NCBI RefSeq assembly: GCF_008831285.2
Contig: NC_045146.1
Coordinates: 15,867,149 to 15,931,148, forward strand
Reading direction: 5' to 3'
DNA: 64,000 bases
From: Nymphaea colorata
Taxonomy: Eukaryota > Streptophyta > Magnoliopsida > Nymphaeales > Nymphaeaceae
In this document: one piece after another, positions 12,356-28,227 of the stretch
Position numbering within the stretch: position 1 is the stretch's first letter
Layout of the letters: every line of letters begins with the position of its first letter
Notes under the pieces: model-generated
Seen by the model: the letters and a program-made list of their open reading frames with translations, nothing else
What the model was told of the DNA's origin: nothing
The model's database searches: none
Made by a program: the position numbers and the translations under genes

Positions 12356-15300
12356 ATATACTATTTTCTACAAAATAAGGCGGATCTCATAAACCAAAAT
12401 AAGTGATAGTGTGGAAATCATGATTGTGCACATTTGCTAGGAAAAGATACCGTTGAAGTTTTAGGATGATATAAATAAGTGATTGAAAATGGATTTATTA
12501 AGCATAAATGTTGATATTCAAACAAAGAACATGACATGCCAATGTGTCCCAATGTGTCGTAAACTTCAATATTATTATTCGCTTGTTTGCTTATTATTAG
12601 CATCAGAATATGAAACTTGCAATAGGAGAATGGGCCCCGAGAAGGAGATATGATGAAATGAACATGAATTCGTTTATCTATGAGAAAGGTGTTAGATCAA
12701 AGTTAATATCAAGGCAGATGGAGATATTCCTCAAGTTGCTACAATGGTGGTGAATACGTCGAGGTGAAAATGCAAATTTTGTGGCGAAGAAGTCTTCGTC
12801 GTTGATGAGATGTTAATGAAGTGAAAAAATGAAGGGTTAAAAAAAAAAAAATCCGAAGACGTCATGAATTATCCATCGGAAAAACCTAACCTTCAAAATT
12901 CCTTGAAGAGGCATTTCAAGTCTTATTTGTCGAAAACAAAAGACTACATGTTCTTCCATAGATCAAGGTAGAAGATTGAGATTGAAAGAGAAAAGAGACG
13001 AGGTAGATACCATACAAAATTGGAGAAAACTTGAGATTTGATCGGGCAATTTGCATATCATGTCAGCTAGATTTATTGTGTCGGCCAACCATAATTGGAC
13101 AAAGGGTTGCATGTTTAGGGGATATCACAACCTCCCTCTTAGATAAGTCCGATAACGTAGACCCACAAACATATCCAAATCCAACAACTTCTTTTTTATC
13201 AGATAAGACCACTGATCCAGATGCACAATTACATGTAGTTGAACAATCTACGGATGAAATAAGACCACTGATCTAGATTAAAATCCAATAATCTCTAGAT
13301 CAGATAAGACCACTGATCTAGATTAAAGACCCACGACATGATTTGAATTCAACAATTCCTCAAATCATACACGACCACTGATCTAGACCCACAACTAGTT
13401 CTAAATAAAGCTATTTCTAGCTTCGATAAGACCGTTGTGCCTTATCTACGATCATATGCAAATTCAACAATTCTTGGATCAGATAAGATCACTGGTCCAG
13501 TCTTGCATGACCCATATCCAAATGCAGCGATTTTCATATCACAGATAACCACTGATCTAGACCAACGACATGATTTCGGTCCAACAATTTTCAAATCGTA
13601 TATGGCCACTAATTCAGATCCACAACGAGAATGTACTATTCTCAATAAAATAAGGCGGATCTTATAAACCAAAATCAGTGATAGTGTGGAAAAAATCATG
13701 ATTATGCGCATTTGCTAGGAAAAGAGACCGTTGATGTTCTAGGATGATTTGAATAGTTGATTGCAAATGGATTTGATAAGCATAGATGTTGATATTTATA
13801 CTAAAGACATGATATACCAGTGTGTCGTAAACTTCAATATTATTATTCCCTTGTCTGCTTATTATTAACATCAAAATATGATGAAGGAGATATGATGAAG
13901 TAAACATGAATTTGTTGGTCTAAGAGAAAGGTGTAAATCAAAGTCAATATCAAGGCAGATGGAGATATACGTGAAGTTGCTGCAATGGTGGTGAATACGG
14001 TCGAGGTGAAAATGCAAATTTTGTGGTGAAGAAGTCTTTGTCGTTGATGAGATGTCGATGAAGTGAAAAAAAGAATGTTTTAAAAAAAATCCGAAGACGT
14101 CATCAATTACCATTAGAAAAGCCAAACCTTCAAGATTGGTTGAACAAGCTATTCAAGTCTCATTTGTCGAAAACAAAGAGTACATGTTGCTTCATAGATC
14201 AAGGTAGAAGACTGAGATTGAGAGAGAAAAGAGATTGAGGTAGATGCCATACAAAATTGGAGAAAACTAGAGATTTAATCGAACAGTTTGCATACATGCT
14301 AGCTAGATTTATTGTATCGGCCAACCAGGATTGGACAAAGGGTTGCATATTCACGGGATATCACAACCTCTCCCTTAGATAAGTTCGAAGACCCACAAAC
14401 GTATCCAAATCCAACAACTTCTTTTGATCAGATAAGACCACTGATCCAGATGTACAATTACATATAGTTGAATAATCTACGGATGTCGATCCTGTCCCTC
14501 AACCATATTCAAATTCAATAATCTTTAGATCAGATAAGACCACTGATCTAGATTCTAGACCCACGACATGATTTGAATTCAGCAATTTCTCAAATCATAC
14601 ACGGCCATTGATCTAGACCCACAACTAATTATAAATAAAGCAATTTCTACCTTAGATAAGACTGCTGATCCTGATTTATAATCATACGCAAATTCCTTTG
14701 ATCAAATCAGACCACTGGTCCAGCCTTACATGGCCCATATACAAATGCAACGATTTTCAGATCAGAGATTACCACTGATCTATACCCCTGACATGATTTC
14801 AGCCCAACAATTTTCAAATCGTATATGACCACTAATTCATATCCACAACCATAATATACTATTTTCTACAAAATAAGGCGGATCTCATAAACCAAAATAA
14901 GTGATAGTGTGGAAATCATGATTGTGCACATTTGCTAGGAAAAGATACCGTTGAAGTTTTAGGATGATATAAATAAGTGATTGAAAATGGATTTATTAAG
15001 CATAAATGTTGATATTCAAACAAAGAACATGACATGCCAATGTGTCCCAATGTGTCGTAAACTTCAATATTATTATTCGCTTGTTTGCTTATTATTAGCA
15101 TCAGAATATGAAACTTGCAATAGGAGAATGGGCCCCGAGAAGGAGATATGATGAAATGAACATGAATTCGTTTATCTATGAGAAAGGTGTTAGATCAAAG
15201 TTAATATCAAGGCAGATGGAGATATTCCTCAAGTTGCTACAATGGTGGTGAATACGTCGAGGTGAAAATGCAAATTTTGTGGCGAAGAAGTCTTCGTCGT

Positions 15301-18300
15301 TGATGAGATGTTAATGAAGTGAAAAAATGAAGGGTTAAAAAAAAAAAATCCGAAGACGTCATGAATTATCCATCGGAAAAACCTAACCTTCAAAATTCCT
15401 TGAAGAGGCATTTCAAGTCTTATTTGTCGAAAACAAAAGACTACATGTTCTTCCATAGATCAAGGTAGAAGATTGAGATTGAAAGAGAAAAGAGACGAGG
15501 TAGATACCATACAAAATTGGAGAAAACTTGAGATTTGATCGGGCAATTTGCATATCATGTCAGCTAGATTTATTGTGTCGGCCAACCATAATTGGACAAA
15601 GGGTTGCATGTTTAGGGGATATCACAACCTCCCTCTTAGATAAGTCCGATAACGTAGACCCACAAACATATCCAAATCCAACAACTTCTTTTTTATCAGA
15701 TAAGACCACTGATCCAGATGCACAATTACATGTAGTTGAACAATCTACGGATGAAATAAGACCACTGATCTAGATTAAAATCCAATAATCTCTAGATCAG
15801 ATAAGACCACTGATCTAGATTAAAGACCCACGACATGATTTGAATTCAACAATTCCTCAAATCATACACGACCACTGATCTAGACCCACAACTAGTTCTA
15901 AATAAAGCTATTTCTAGCTTCGATAAGACCGTTGTGCCTTATCTACGATCATATGCAAATTCAACAATTCTTGGATCAGATAAGATCACTGGTCCAGTCT
16001 TGCATGACCCATATCCAAATGCAGCGATTTTCATATCACAGATAACCACTGATCTAGACCAACGACATGATTTCGGTCCAACAATTTTCAAATCGTATAT
16101 GGCCACTAATTCAGATCCACAACGAGAATGTACTATTCTCAATAAAATAAGGCGGATCTTATAAACCAAAATCAGTGATAGTGTGGAAAAAATCATGATT
16201 ATGCGCATTTGCTAGGAAAAGAGACCGTTGATGTTCTAGGATGATTTGAATAGTTGATTGCAAATGGATTTGATAAGCATAGATGTTGATATTTATACTA
16301 AAGACATGATATACCAGTGTGTCGTAAACTTCAATATTATTATTCCCTTGTCTGCTTATTATTAACATCAAAATATGATGAAGGAGATATGATGAAGTAA
16401 ACATGAATTTGTTGGTCTAAGAGAAAGGTGTAAATCAAAGTCAATATCAAGGCAGATGGAGATATACGTGAAGTTGCTGCAATGGTGGTGAATACGGTCG
16501 AGGTGAAAATGCAAATTTTGTGGTGAAGAAGTCTTTGTCGTTGATGAGATGTCGATGAAGTGAAAAAAAGAATGTTTTAAAAAAAATCCGAAGACGTCAT
16601 CAATTACCATTAGAAAAGCCAAACCTTCAAGATTGGTTGAACAAGCTATTCAAGTCTCATTTGTCGAAAACAAAGAGTACATGTTGCTTCATAGATCAAG
16701 GTAGAAGACTGAGATTGAGAGAGAAAAGAGATTGAGGTAGATGCCATACAAAATTGGAGAAAACTAGAGATTTAATCGAACAGTTTGCATACATGCTAGC
16801 TAGATTTATTGTATCGGCCAACCAGGATTGGACAAAGGGTTGCATATTCACGGGATATCACAACCTCTCCCTTAGATAAGTTCGAAGACCCACAAACGTA
16901 TCCAAATCCAACAACTTCTTTTGATCAGATAAGACCACTGATCCAGATGTACAATTACATATAGTTGAATAATCTACGGATGTCGATCCTGTCCCTCAAC
17001 CATATTCAAATTCAATAATCTTTAGATCAGATAAGACCACTGATCTAGATTCTAGACCCACGACATGATTTGAATTCAGCAATTTCTCAAATCATACACG
17101 GCCATTGATCTAGACCCACAACTAATTATAAATAAAGCAATTTCTACCTTAGATAAGACTGCTGATCCTGATTTATAATCATACGCAAATTCCTTTGATC
17201 AAATCAGACCACTGGTCCAGCCTTACATGGCCCATATACAAATGCAACGATTTTCAGATCAGAGATTACCACTGATCTATACCCCTGACATGATTTCAGC
17301 CCAACAATTTTCAAATCGTATATGACCACTAATTCATATCCACAACCATAATATACTATTTTCTACAAAATAAGGCGGATCTCATAAACCAAAATAAGTG
17401 ATAGTGTGGAAATCATGATTGTGCACATTTGCTAGGAAAAGATACCGTTGAAGTTTTAGGATGATATAAATAAGTGATTGAAAATGGATTTATTAAGCAT
17501 AAATGTTGATATTCAAACAAAGAACATGACATGCCAATGTGTCCCAATGTGTCGTAAACTTCAATATTATTATTCGCTTGTTTGCTTATTATTAGCATCA
17601 GAATATGAAACTTGCAATAGGAGAATGGGCCCCGAGAAGGAGATATGATGAAATGAACATGAATTCGTTTATCTATGAGAAAGGTGTTAGATCAAAGTTA
17701 ATATCAAGGCAGATGGAGATATTCCTCAAGTTGCTACAATGGTGGTGAATACGTCGAGGTGAAAATGCAAATTTTGTGGCGAAGAAGTCTTCGTCGTTGA
17801 TGAGATGTTAATGAAGTGAAAAAATGAAGGGTTAAAAAAAAAAAAATCCGAAGACGTCATGAATTATCCATCGGAAAAACCTAACCTTCAAAATTCCTTG
17901 AAGAGGCATTTCAAGTCTTATTTGTCGAAAACAAAAGACTACATGTTCTTCCATAGATCAAGGTAGAAGATTGAGATTGAAAGAGAAAAGAGACGAGGTA
18001 GATACCATACAAAATTGGAGAAAACTTGAGATTTGATCGGGCAATTTGCATATCATGTCAGCTAGATTTATTGTGTCGGCCAACCATAATTGGACAAAGG
18101 GTTGCATGTTTAGGGGATATCACAACCTCCCTCTTAGATAAGTCCGATAACGTAGACCCACAAACATATCCAAATCCAACAACTTCTTTTTTATCAGATA
18201 AGACCACTGATCCAGATGCACAATTACATGTAGTTGAACAATCTACGGATGAAATAAGACCACTGATCTAGATTAAAATCCAATAATCTCTAGATCAGAT

Positions 18301-21300
18301 AAGACCACTGATCTAGATTAAAGACCCACGACATGATTTGAATTCAACAATTCCTCAAATCATACACGACCACTGATCTAGACCCACAACTAGTTCTAAA
18401 TAAAGCTATTTCTAGCTTCGATAAGACCGTTGTGCCTTATCTACGATCATATGCAAATTCAACAATTCTTGGATCAGATAAGATCACTGGTCCAGTCTTG
18501 CATGACCCATATCCAAATGCAGCGATTTTCATATCACAGATAACCACTGATCTAGACCAACGACATGATTTCGGTCCAACAATTTTCAAATCGTATATGG
18601 CCACTAATTCAGATCCACAACGAGAATGTACTATTCTCAATAAAATAAGGCGGATCTTATAAACCAAAATCAGTGATAGTGTGGAAAAAATCATGATTAT
18701 GCGCATTTGCTAGGAAAAGAGACCGTTGATGTTCTAGGATGATTTGAATAGTTGATTGCAAATGGATTTGATAAGCATAGATGTTGATATTTATACTAAA
18801 GACATGATATACCAGTGTGTCGTAAACTTCAATATTATTATTCCCTTGTCTGCTTATTATTAACATCAAAATATGATGAAGGAGATATGATGAAGTAAAC
18901 ATGAATTTGTTGGTCTAAGAGAAAGGTGTAAATCAAAGTCAATATCAAGGCAGATGGAGATATACGTGAAGTTGCTGCAATGGTGGTGAATACGGTCGAG
19001 GTGAAAATGCAAATTTTGTGGTGAAGAAGTCTTTGTCGTTGATGAGATGTCGATGAAGTGAAAAAAAGAATGTTTTAAAAAAAATCCGAAGACGTCATCA
19101 ATTACCATTAGAAAAGCCAAACCTTCAAGATTGGTTGAACAAGCTATTCAAGTCTCATTTGTCGAAAACAAAGAGTACATGTTGCTTCATAGATCAAGGT
19201 AGAAGACTGAGATTGAGAGAGAAAAGAGATTGAGGTAGATGCCATACAAAATTGGAGAAAACTAGAGATTTAATCGAACAGTTTGCATACATGCTAGCTA
19301 GATTTATTGTATCGGCCAACCAGGATTGGACAAAGGGTTGCATATTCACGGGATATCACAACCTCTCCCTTAGATAAGTTCGAAGACCCACAAACGTATC
19401 CAAATCCAACAACTTCTTTTGATCAGATAAGACCACTGATCCAGATGTACAATTACATATAGTTGAATAATCTACGGATGTCGATCCTGTCCCTCAACCA
19501 TATTCAAATTCAATAATCTTTAGATCAGATAAGACCACTGATCTAGATTCTAGACCCACGACATGATTTGAATTCAGCAATTTCTCAAATCATACACGGC
19601 CATTGATCTAGACCCACAACTAATTATAAATAAAGCAATTTCTACCTTAGATAAGACTGCTGATCCTGATTTATAATCATACGCAAATTCCTTTGATCAA
19701 ATCAGACCACTGGTCCAGCCTTACATGGCCCATATACAAATGCAACGATTTTCAGATCAGAGATTACCACTGATCTATACCCCTGACATGATTTCAGCCC
19801 AACAATTTTCAAATCGTATATGACCACTAATTCATATCCACAACCATAATATACTATTTTCTACAAAATAAGGCGGATCTCATAAACCAAAATAAGTGAT
19901 AGTGTGGAAATCATGATTGTGCACATTTGCTAGGAAAAGATACCGTTGAAGTTTTAGGATGATATAAATAAGTGATTGAAAATGGATTTATTAAGCATAA
20001 ATGTTGATATTCAAACAAAGAACATGACATGCCAATGTGTCCCAATGTGTCGTAAACTTCAATATTATTATTCGCTTGTTTGCTTATTATTAGCATCAGA
20101 ATATGAAACTTGCAATAGGAGAATGGGCCCCGAGAAGGAGATATGATGAAATGAACATGAATTCGTTTATCTATGAGAAAGGTGTTAGATCAAAGTTAAT
20201 ATCAAGGCAGATGGAGATATTCCTCAAGTTGCTACAATGGTGGTGAATACGTCGAGGTGAAAATGCAAATTTTGTGGCGAAGAAGTCTTCGTCGTTGATG
20301 AGATGTTAATGAAGTGAAAAAATGAAGGGTTAAAAAAAAAAAAATCCGAAGACGTCATGAATTATCCATCGGAAAAACCTAACCTTCAAAATTCCTTGAA
20401 GAGGCATTTCAAGTCTTATTTGTCGAAAACAAAAGACTACATGTTCTTCCATAGATCAAGGTAGAAGATTGAGATTGAAAGAGAAAAGAGACGAGGTAGA
20501 TACCATACAAAATTGGAGAAAACTTGAGATTTGATCGGGCAATTTGCATATCATGTCAGCTAGATTTATTGTGTCGGCCAACCATAATTGGACAAAGGGT
20601 TGCATGTTTAGGGGATATCACAACCTCCCTCTTAGATAAGTCCGATAACGTAGACCCACAAACATATCCAAATCCAACAACTTCTTTTTTATCAGATAAG
20701 ACCACTGATCCAGATGCACAATTACATGTAGTTGAACAATCTACGGATGAAATAAGACCACTGATCTAGATTAAAATCCAATAATCTCTAGATCAGATAA
20801 GACCACTGATCTAGATTAAAGACCCACGACATGATTTGAATTCAACAATTCCTCAAATCATACACGACCACTGATCTAGACCCACAACTAGTTCTAAATA
20901 AAGCTATTTCTAGCTTCGATAAGACCGTTGTGCCTTATCTACGATCATATGCAAATTCAACAATTCTTGGATCAGATAAGATCACTGGTCCAGTCTTGCA
21001 TGACCCATATCCAAATGCAGCGATTTTCATATCACAGATAACCACTGATCTAGACCAACGACATGATTTCGGTCCAACAATTTTCAAATCGTATATGGCC
21101 ACTAATTCAGATCCACAACGAGAATGTACTATTCTCAATAAAATAAGGCGGATCTTATAAACCAAAATCAGTGATAGTGTGGAAAAAATCATGATTATGC
21201 GCATTTGCTAGGAAAAGAGACCGTTGATGTTCTAGGATGATTTGAATAGTTGATTGCAAATGGATTTGATAAGCATAGATGTTGATATTTATACTAAAGA

Positions 21301-24300
21301 CATGATATACCAGTGTGTCGTAAACTTCAATATTATTATTCCCTTGTCTGCTTATTATTAACATCAAAATATGATGAAGGAGATATGATGAAGTAAACAT
21401 GAATTTGTTGGTCTAAGAGAAAGGTGTAAATCAAAGTCAATATCAAGGCAGATGGAGATATACGTGAAGTTGCTGCAATGGTGGTGAATACGGTCGAGGT
21501 GAAAATGCAAATTTTGTGGTGAAGAAGTCTTTGTCGTTGATGAGATGTCGATGAAGTGAAAAAAAGAATGTTTTAAAAAAAATCCGAAGACGTCATCAAT
21601 TACCATTAGAAAAGCCAAACCTTCAAGATTGGTTGAACAAGCTATTCAAGTCTCATTTGTCGAAAACAAAGAGTACATGTTGCTTCATAGATCAAGGTAG
21701 AAGACTGAGATTGAGAGAGAAAAGAGATTGAGGTAGATGCCATACAAAATTGGAGAAAACTAGAGATTTAATCGAACAGTTTGCATACATGCTAGCTAGA
21801 TTTATTGTATCGGCCAACCAGGATTGGACAAAGGGTTGCATATTCACGGGATATCACAACCTCTCCCTTAGATAAGTTCGAAGACCCACAAACGTATCCA
21901 AATCCAACAACTTCTTTTGATCAGATAAGACCACTGATCCAGATGTACAATTACATATAGTTGAATAATCTACGGATGTCGATCCTGTCCCTCAACCATA
22001 TTCAAATTCAATAATCTTTAGATCAGATAAGACCACTGATCTAGATTCTAGACCCACGACATGATTTGAATTCAGCAATTTCTCAAATCATACACGGCCA
22101 TTGATCTAGACCCACAACTAATTATAAATAAAGCAATTTCTACCTTAGATAAGACTGCTGATCCTGATTTATAATCATACGCAAATTCCTTTGATCAAAT
22201 CAGACCACTGGTCCAGCCTTACATGGCCCATATACAAATGCAACGATTTTCAGATCAGAGATTACCACTGATCTATACCCCTGACATGATTTCAGCCCAA
22301 CAATTTTCAAATCGTATATGACCACTAATTCATATCCACAACCATAATATACTATTTTCTACAAAATAAGGCGGATCTCATAAACCAAAATAAGTGATAG
22401 TGTGGAAATCATGATTGTGCACATTTGCTAGGAAAAGATACCGTTGAAGTTTTAGGATGATATAAATAAGTGATTGAAAATGGATTTATTAAGCATAAAT
22501 GTTGATATTCAAACAAAGAACATGACATGCCAATGTGTCCCAATGTGTCGTAAACTTCAATATTATTATTCGCTTGTTTGCTTATTATTAGCATCAGAAT
22601 ATGAAACTTGCAATAGGAGAATGGGCCCCGAGAAGGAGATATGATGAAATGAACATGAATTCGTTTATCTATGAGAAAGGTGTTAGATCAAAGTTAATAT
22701 CAAGGCAGATGGAGATATTCCTCAAGTTGCTACAATGGTGGTGAATACGTCGAGGTGAAAATGCAAATTTTGTGGCGAAGAAGTCTTCGTCGTTGATGAG
22801 ATGTTAATGAAGTGAAAAAATGAAGGGTTAAAAAAAAAAAAATCCGAAGACGTCATGAATTATCCATCGGAAAAACCTAACCTTCAAAATTCCTTGAAGA
22901 GGCATTTCAAGTCTTATTTGTCGAAAACAAAAGACTACATGTTCTTCCATAGATCAAGGTAGAAGATTGAGATTGAAAGAGAAAAGAGACGAGGTAGATA
23001 CCATACAAAATTGGAGAAAACTTGAGATTTGATCGGGCAATTTGCATATCATGTCAGCTAGATTTATTGTGTCGGCCAACCATAATTGGACAAAGGGTTG
23101 CATGTTTAGGGGATATCACAACCTCCCTCTTAGATAAGTCCGATAACGTAGACCCACAAACATATCCAAATCCAACAACTTCTTTTTTATCAGATAAGAC
23201 CACTGATCCAGATGCACAATTACATGTAGTTGAACAATCTACGGATGAAATAAGACCACTGATCTAGATTAAAATCCAATAATCTCTAGATCAGATAAGA
23301 CCACTGATCTAGATTAAAGACCCACGACATGATTTGAATTCAACAATTCCTCAAATCATACACGACCACTGATCTAGACCCACAACTAGTTCTAAATAAA
23401 GCTATTTCTAGCTTCGATAAGACCGTTGTGCCTTATCTACGATCATATGCAAATTCAACAATTCTTGGATCAGATAAGATCACTGGTCCAGTCTTGCATG
23501 ACCCATATCCAAATGCAGCGATTTTCATATCACAGATAACCACTGATCTAGACCAACGACATGATTTCGGTCCAACAATTTTCAAATCGTATATGGCCAC
23601 TAATTCAGATCCACAACGAGAATGTACTATTCTCAATAAAATAAGGCGGATCTTATAAACCAAAATCAGTGATAGTGTGGAAAAAATCATGATTATGCGC
23701 ATTTGCTAGGAAAAGAGACCGTTGATGTTCTAGGATGATTTGAATAGTTGATTGCAAATGGATTTGATAAGCATAGATGTTGATATTTATACTAAAGACA
23801 TGATATACCAGTGTGTCGTAAACTTCAATATTATTATTCCCTTGTCTGCTTATTATTAACATCAAAATATGATGAAGGAGATATGATGAAGTAAACATGA
23901 ATTTGTTGGTCTAAGAGAAAGGTGTAAATCAAAGTCAATATCAAGGCAGATGGAGATATACGTGAAGTTGCTGCAATGGTGGTGAATACGGTCGAGGTGA
24001 AAATGCAAATTTTGTGGTGAAGAAGTCTTTGTCGTTGATGAGATGTCGATGAAGTGAAAAAAAGAATGTTTTAAAAAAAATCCGAAGACGTCATCAATTA
24101 CCATTAGAAAAGCCAAACCTTCAAGATTGGTTGAACAAGCTATTCAAGTCTCATTTGTCGAAAACAAAGAGTACATGTTGCTTCATAGATCAAGGTAGAA
24201 GACTGAGATTGAGAGAGAAAAGAGATTGAGGTAGATGCCATACAAAATTGGAGAAAACTAGAGATTTAATCGAACAGTTTGCATACATGCTAGCTAGATT

Positions 24301-27300
24301 TATTGTATCGGCCAACCAGGATTGGACAAAGGGTTGCATATTCACGGGATATCACAACCTCTCCCTTAGATAAGTTCGAAGACCCACAAACGTATCCAAA
24401 TCCAACAACTTCTTTTGATCAGATAAGACCACTGATCCAGATGTACAATTACATATAGTTGAATAATCTACGGATGTCGATCCTGTCCCTCAACCATATT
24501 CAAATTCAATAATCTTTAGATCAGATAAGACCACTGATCTAGATTCTAGACCCACGACATGATTTGAATTCAGCAATTTCTCAAATCATACACGGCCATT
24601 GATCTAGACCCACAACTAATTATAAATAAAGCAATTTCTACCTTAGATAAGACTGCTGATCCTGATTTATAATCATACGCAAATTCCTTTGATCAAATCA
24701 GACCACTGGTCCAGCCTTACATGGCCCATATACAAATGCAACGATTTTCAGATCAGAGATTACCACTGATCTATACCCCTGACATGATTTCAGCCCAACA
24801 ATTTTCAAATCGTATATGACCACTAATTCATATCCACAACCATAATATACTATTTTCTACAAAATAAGGCGGATCTCATAAACCAAAATAAGTGATAGTG
24901 TGGAAATCATGATTGTGCACATTTGCTAGGAAAAGATACCGTTGAAGTTTTAGGATGATATAAATAAGTGATTGAAAATGGATTTATTAAGCATAAATGT
25001 TGATATTCAAACAAAGAACATGACATGCCAATGTGTCGTATGCCAATGTGTCGTAAACTTCAATATTATTATTCGCTTGTTTGCTTATTATTAGCATCAG
25101 AATATGAAACTTGCAATAGGAGAATGGGCCTCGAGAAGGAGATATGATGAAATGAACATGAATTCGTTTATCTATGAGAAAGGTGTTAGATCAAAGTTAA
25201 TATCAAGGCAGATGGAGATATTCCTCAAGTTGCTACAATGGTGGTGAATACGTCGAGGTGAAAATGCAAATTTTGTGGCGAAGAAGTCTTCGTCGTTGAT
25301 GAGATGTTAATGAAGTGAAAAAATGAAGGGTTAAAAAAAAAAAAATCCGAAGACGTCATGAATTATAAATCGGAAAAACCTAACCTTCAAAATTCCTTGA
25401 AGAGGCATTTCAAGTCTTATTTGTCGAAAACAAAAGACTACATGTTCTTCCATAGATCAAGGTAGAAGATTGAGATTGAAAGAGAAAAGAGACGAGGTAG
25501 ATACCATACAAAATTGGAGAAAACTTGAGATTTGATCGGGCAATTTGCATATCATGTCAGCTAGATTTATTGTGTCGGCCAACCATAATTGGACAAAGGG
25601 TTGCATGTTTAGGGGATATCACAACCTCCCTCTTAGATAAGTCCGATAACGTAGACCCACAAACATATCCAAATCCAACAACTTCTTTTTTATCAGATAA
25701 GACCACTGATCCAGATGCACAATTACATGTAGTTGAACAATCTACGGATGAAATAAGACCACTGATCTAGATTAAAATCCAATAATCTCTAGATCAGATA
25801 AGACCACTGATCTAGATTAAAGACCCACGACATGATTTGAATTCAACAATTCCTCAAATCATACACGACCACTGATCTAGACCCACAACTAGTTCTAAAT
25901 AAAGCTATTTCTAGCTTCGATAAGACCGTTGTGCCTTATCTACGATCATATGCAAATTCAACAATTCTTGGATCAGATAAGATCACTGGTCCAGTCTTGC
26001 ATGACCCATATCCAAATGCAGCGATTTTCATATCACAGATAACCACTGATCTAGACCAACGACATGATTTCGGTCCAACAATTTTCAAATCGTATATGGC
26101 CACTAATTCAGATCCACAACGAGAATATACTATTCTCAATAAAATAAGGCGGATCTTATAAACCAAAATCAATGATAGTGTGGAAAAAATCATGATTATG
26201 CGCATTTGCTAGGAAAAGAGACCGTTGATGTTCTAGGATGATTTGAATAGTTGATTGCAAATGGATTTGATAAGCATAGATGTTGATATTTATACTAAAG
26301 ACATGATATACCAGTGTGTCGTAAACTTCAATATTATTATTCCCTTGTCTGCTTATTATTAACATCAAAATATGATGAAGGAGATATGATGAAGTAAACA
26401 TGAATTTGTTGGTCTAAGAGAAAGGTGTAAATCAAAGTCAATATCAAGGCAGATGGAGATATACGTGAAGTTGCTGCAATGGTGGTGAATACGGTCGAGG
26501 TGAAAATGCAAATTTTGTGGTGAAGAAGTCTTTGTCGTTGATGAGATGTCGATGAAGTGAAAAAAAGAATGTTTTAAAAAAAATCCGAAGACGTCATCAA
26601 TTACCATTAGAAAAGCCAAACCTTCAAGATTGGTTGAACAAGCTATTCAAGTCTCATTTGTCGAAAACAAAGAGTACATGTTGCTTCATAGATCAAGGTA
26701 GAAGACTGAGATTGAGAGAGAAAAGAGATTGAGGTAGATGCCATACAAAATTGGAGAAAACTAGAGATTTAATCGAACAGTTTGCATACATGCTAGCTAG
26801 ATTTATTGTATCGGCCAACCAGGATTGGACAAAGGGTTGCATATTCACGGGATATCACAACCTCTTCCTTAGATAAGTTCGAAGACCCACAAACGTATCC
26901 AAATCCAACAACTTCTTTTGATCAGATAAGACCACTGATCCAGATGTACAATTACATATAGTTGAATAATCTACGGATGTTGATCCTGTCCCTCAACCAT
27001 ATTCAAATTCAATAATCTTTAGATCAGATAAGACCACTGATCTAGATTCTAGACCCACGACATGATTTGAATTCAGCAATTTCTCAAATCATACACGGCC
27101 ATTGATCTAGACCCACAACTAATTATAAATAAAGCAATTTCTACCTTAGATAAGACTGCTGATCCTGATTTATAATCATACGCAAATTCCTTTGATCAAA
27201 TCAGACCACTGGTCCAGCCTTACATGGCCCATATACAAATGCAACGATTTTCAGATCAGAGATTACCACTGATCTATACCCCTGACATGATTTCAGCCCA

Positions 27301-28219
27301 ACAATTTTCAAATCGTATATGACCACTAATTCAAATCCACAACCATAATATACTATTTTCTACAAAATAAGGCGGATCTCATAAACCAAAATAAGTGATA
27401 GTGTGGAAATCATGATTGTGCACATTTGCTAGGAAAAGATACCGTTGAAGTTTTAGGATGATATAAATAAGTGATTGAAAATGGATTTATTAAGCATAAA
27501 TGTTGATATTCAAACAAAGAACATGACATGCCAATGTGTCGTATGCCAATGTGTCGTAAACTTCAATATTATTATTCGCTTGTTTGCTTATTATTAGCAT
27601 CAGAATATGAAACTTGCAATAGGAGAATGGGCCCCGAGAAGGAGATATGATGAAATGAACATGAATTCGTTTATCTATGAGAAAGGTGTTAGATCAAAGT
27701 CAATATCAAGGCAGATGGAGATATTCCTCAAGTTGCTACAATGGTGGTGAATACGTCGAGGTGAAAATGCAAATTTTGTGGCGAAGAAGTCTTCGTCGTT
27801 GATGAGATGTTAATGAAGTGAAAAAATGAAGGGTTAAAAAAAAAAAATCCGAAGACGTCATGAATTATCCATCGGAAAAACCTAACCTTCAAAATTCCTT
27901 GAAGAGGCATTTCAAGTCTTATTTGTCGAAAACAAAAGACTACATGTTCTTCCATAGATCAAGGTAGAAGATTGAGATTGAAAGAGAAAAGAGACGAGGT
28001 AGATACCATACAAAATTGGAGAAAACTTGAGATTTGATCGGGCAGTTTGCATATCATGTCAGCTAGATTTATTGTGTCGGCCAACCATAATTGGACAAAG
28101 GGTTGCATGTTTAGGGGATATCACACCCTCCCTCTTAGATAAGTCCGATAGCGTAGACCCACAAACATATCCAAATCCAACAACTTCTTTTTTATCAGAT
28201 AAGACCACTGATCCAGATG

Positions 28220-28227
28220 CACAATTA
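28220..28227. repeat. left 8-bp target-site duplication (CACAATTA)
   Basis: CACAATTA lies directly left of the transposon and again directly right of it at 29,198-29,205. The other B monomers carry it once, at the same place, followed by CATGTAGTTG. This proves the insertion. Confidence 0.93.

Larger units (their letters stand above)
11425..28227. repeat. satellite array of seven ~2.5-kb dimeric higher-order units
   Basis: The landmark GAGAAA(A/G)GTGT starts each monomer. A-type monomers start at 11,425; 13,924; 16,421; 18,919; 21,417; 23,915; 26,418. B-type monomers start at 12,682; 15,180; 17,677; 20,175; 22,673; 25,175; 27,679. The A-to-A period is 2,497-2,503 bp, A-to-B 1,256-1,261 bp and B-to-A 1,241-1,243 bp. 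A and B are clearly homologous but diverged: B has GTTAGATCAAAGTTAATATC where A has GTAAATCAAAGTCAATATC, and they differ by indels. A units match other A units almost base for base. All units point the same way. Recurrent ORFs of 60-95 codons occur because the units are copies; none matches a known protein, and the A and B versions are broken differently. I infer a young, homogenised non-coding satellite. Confidence 0.97.
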
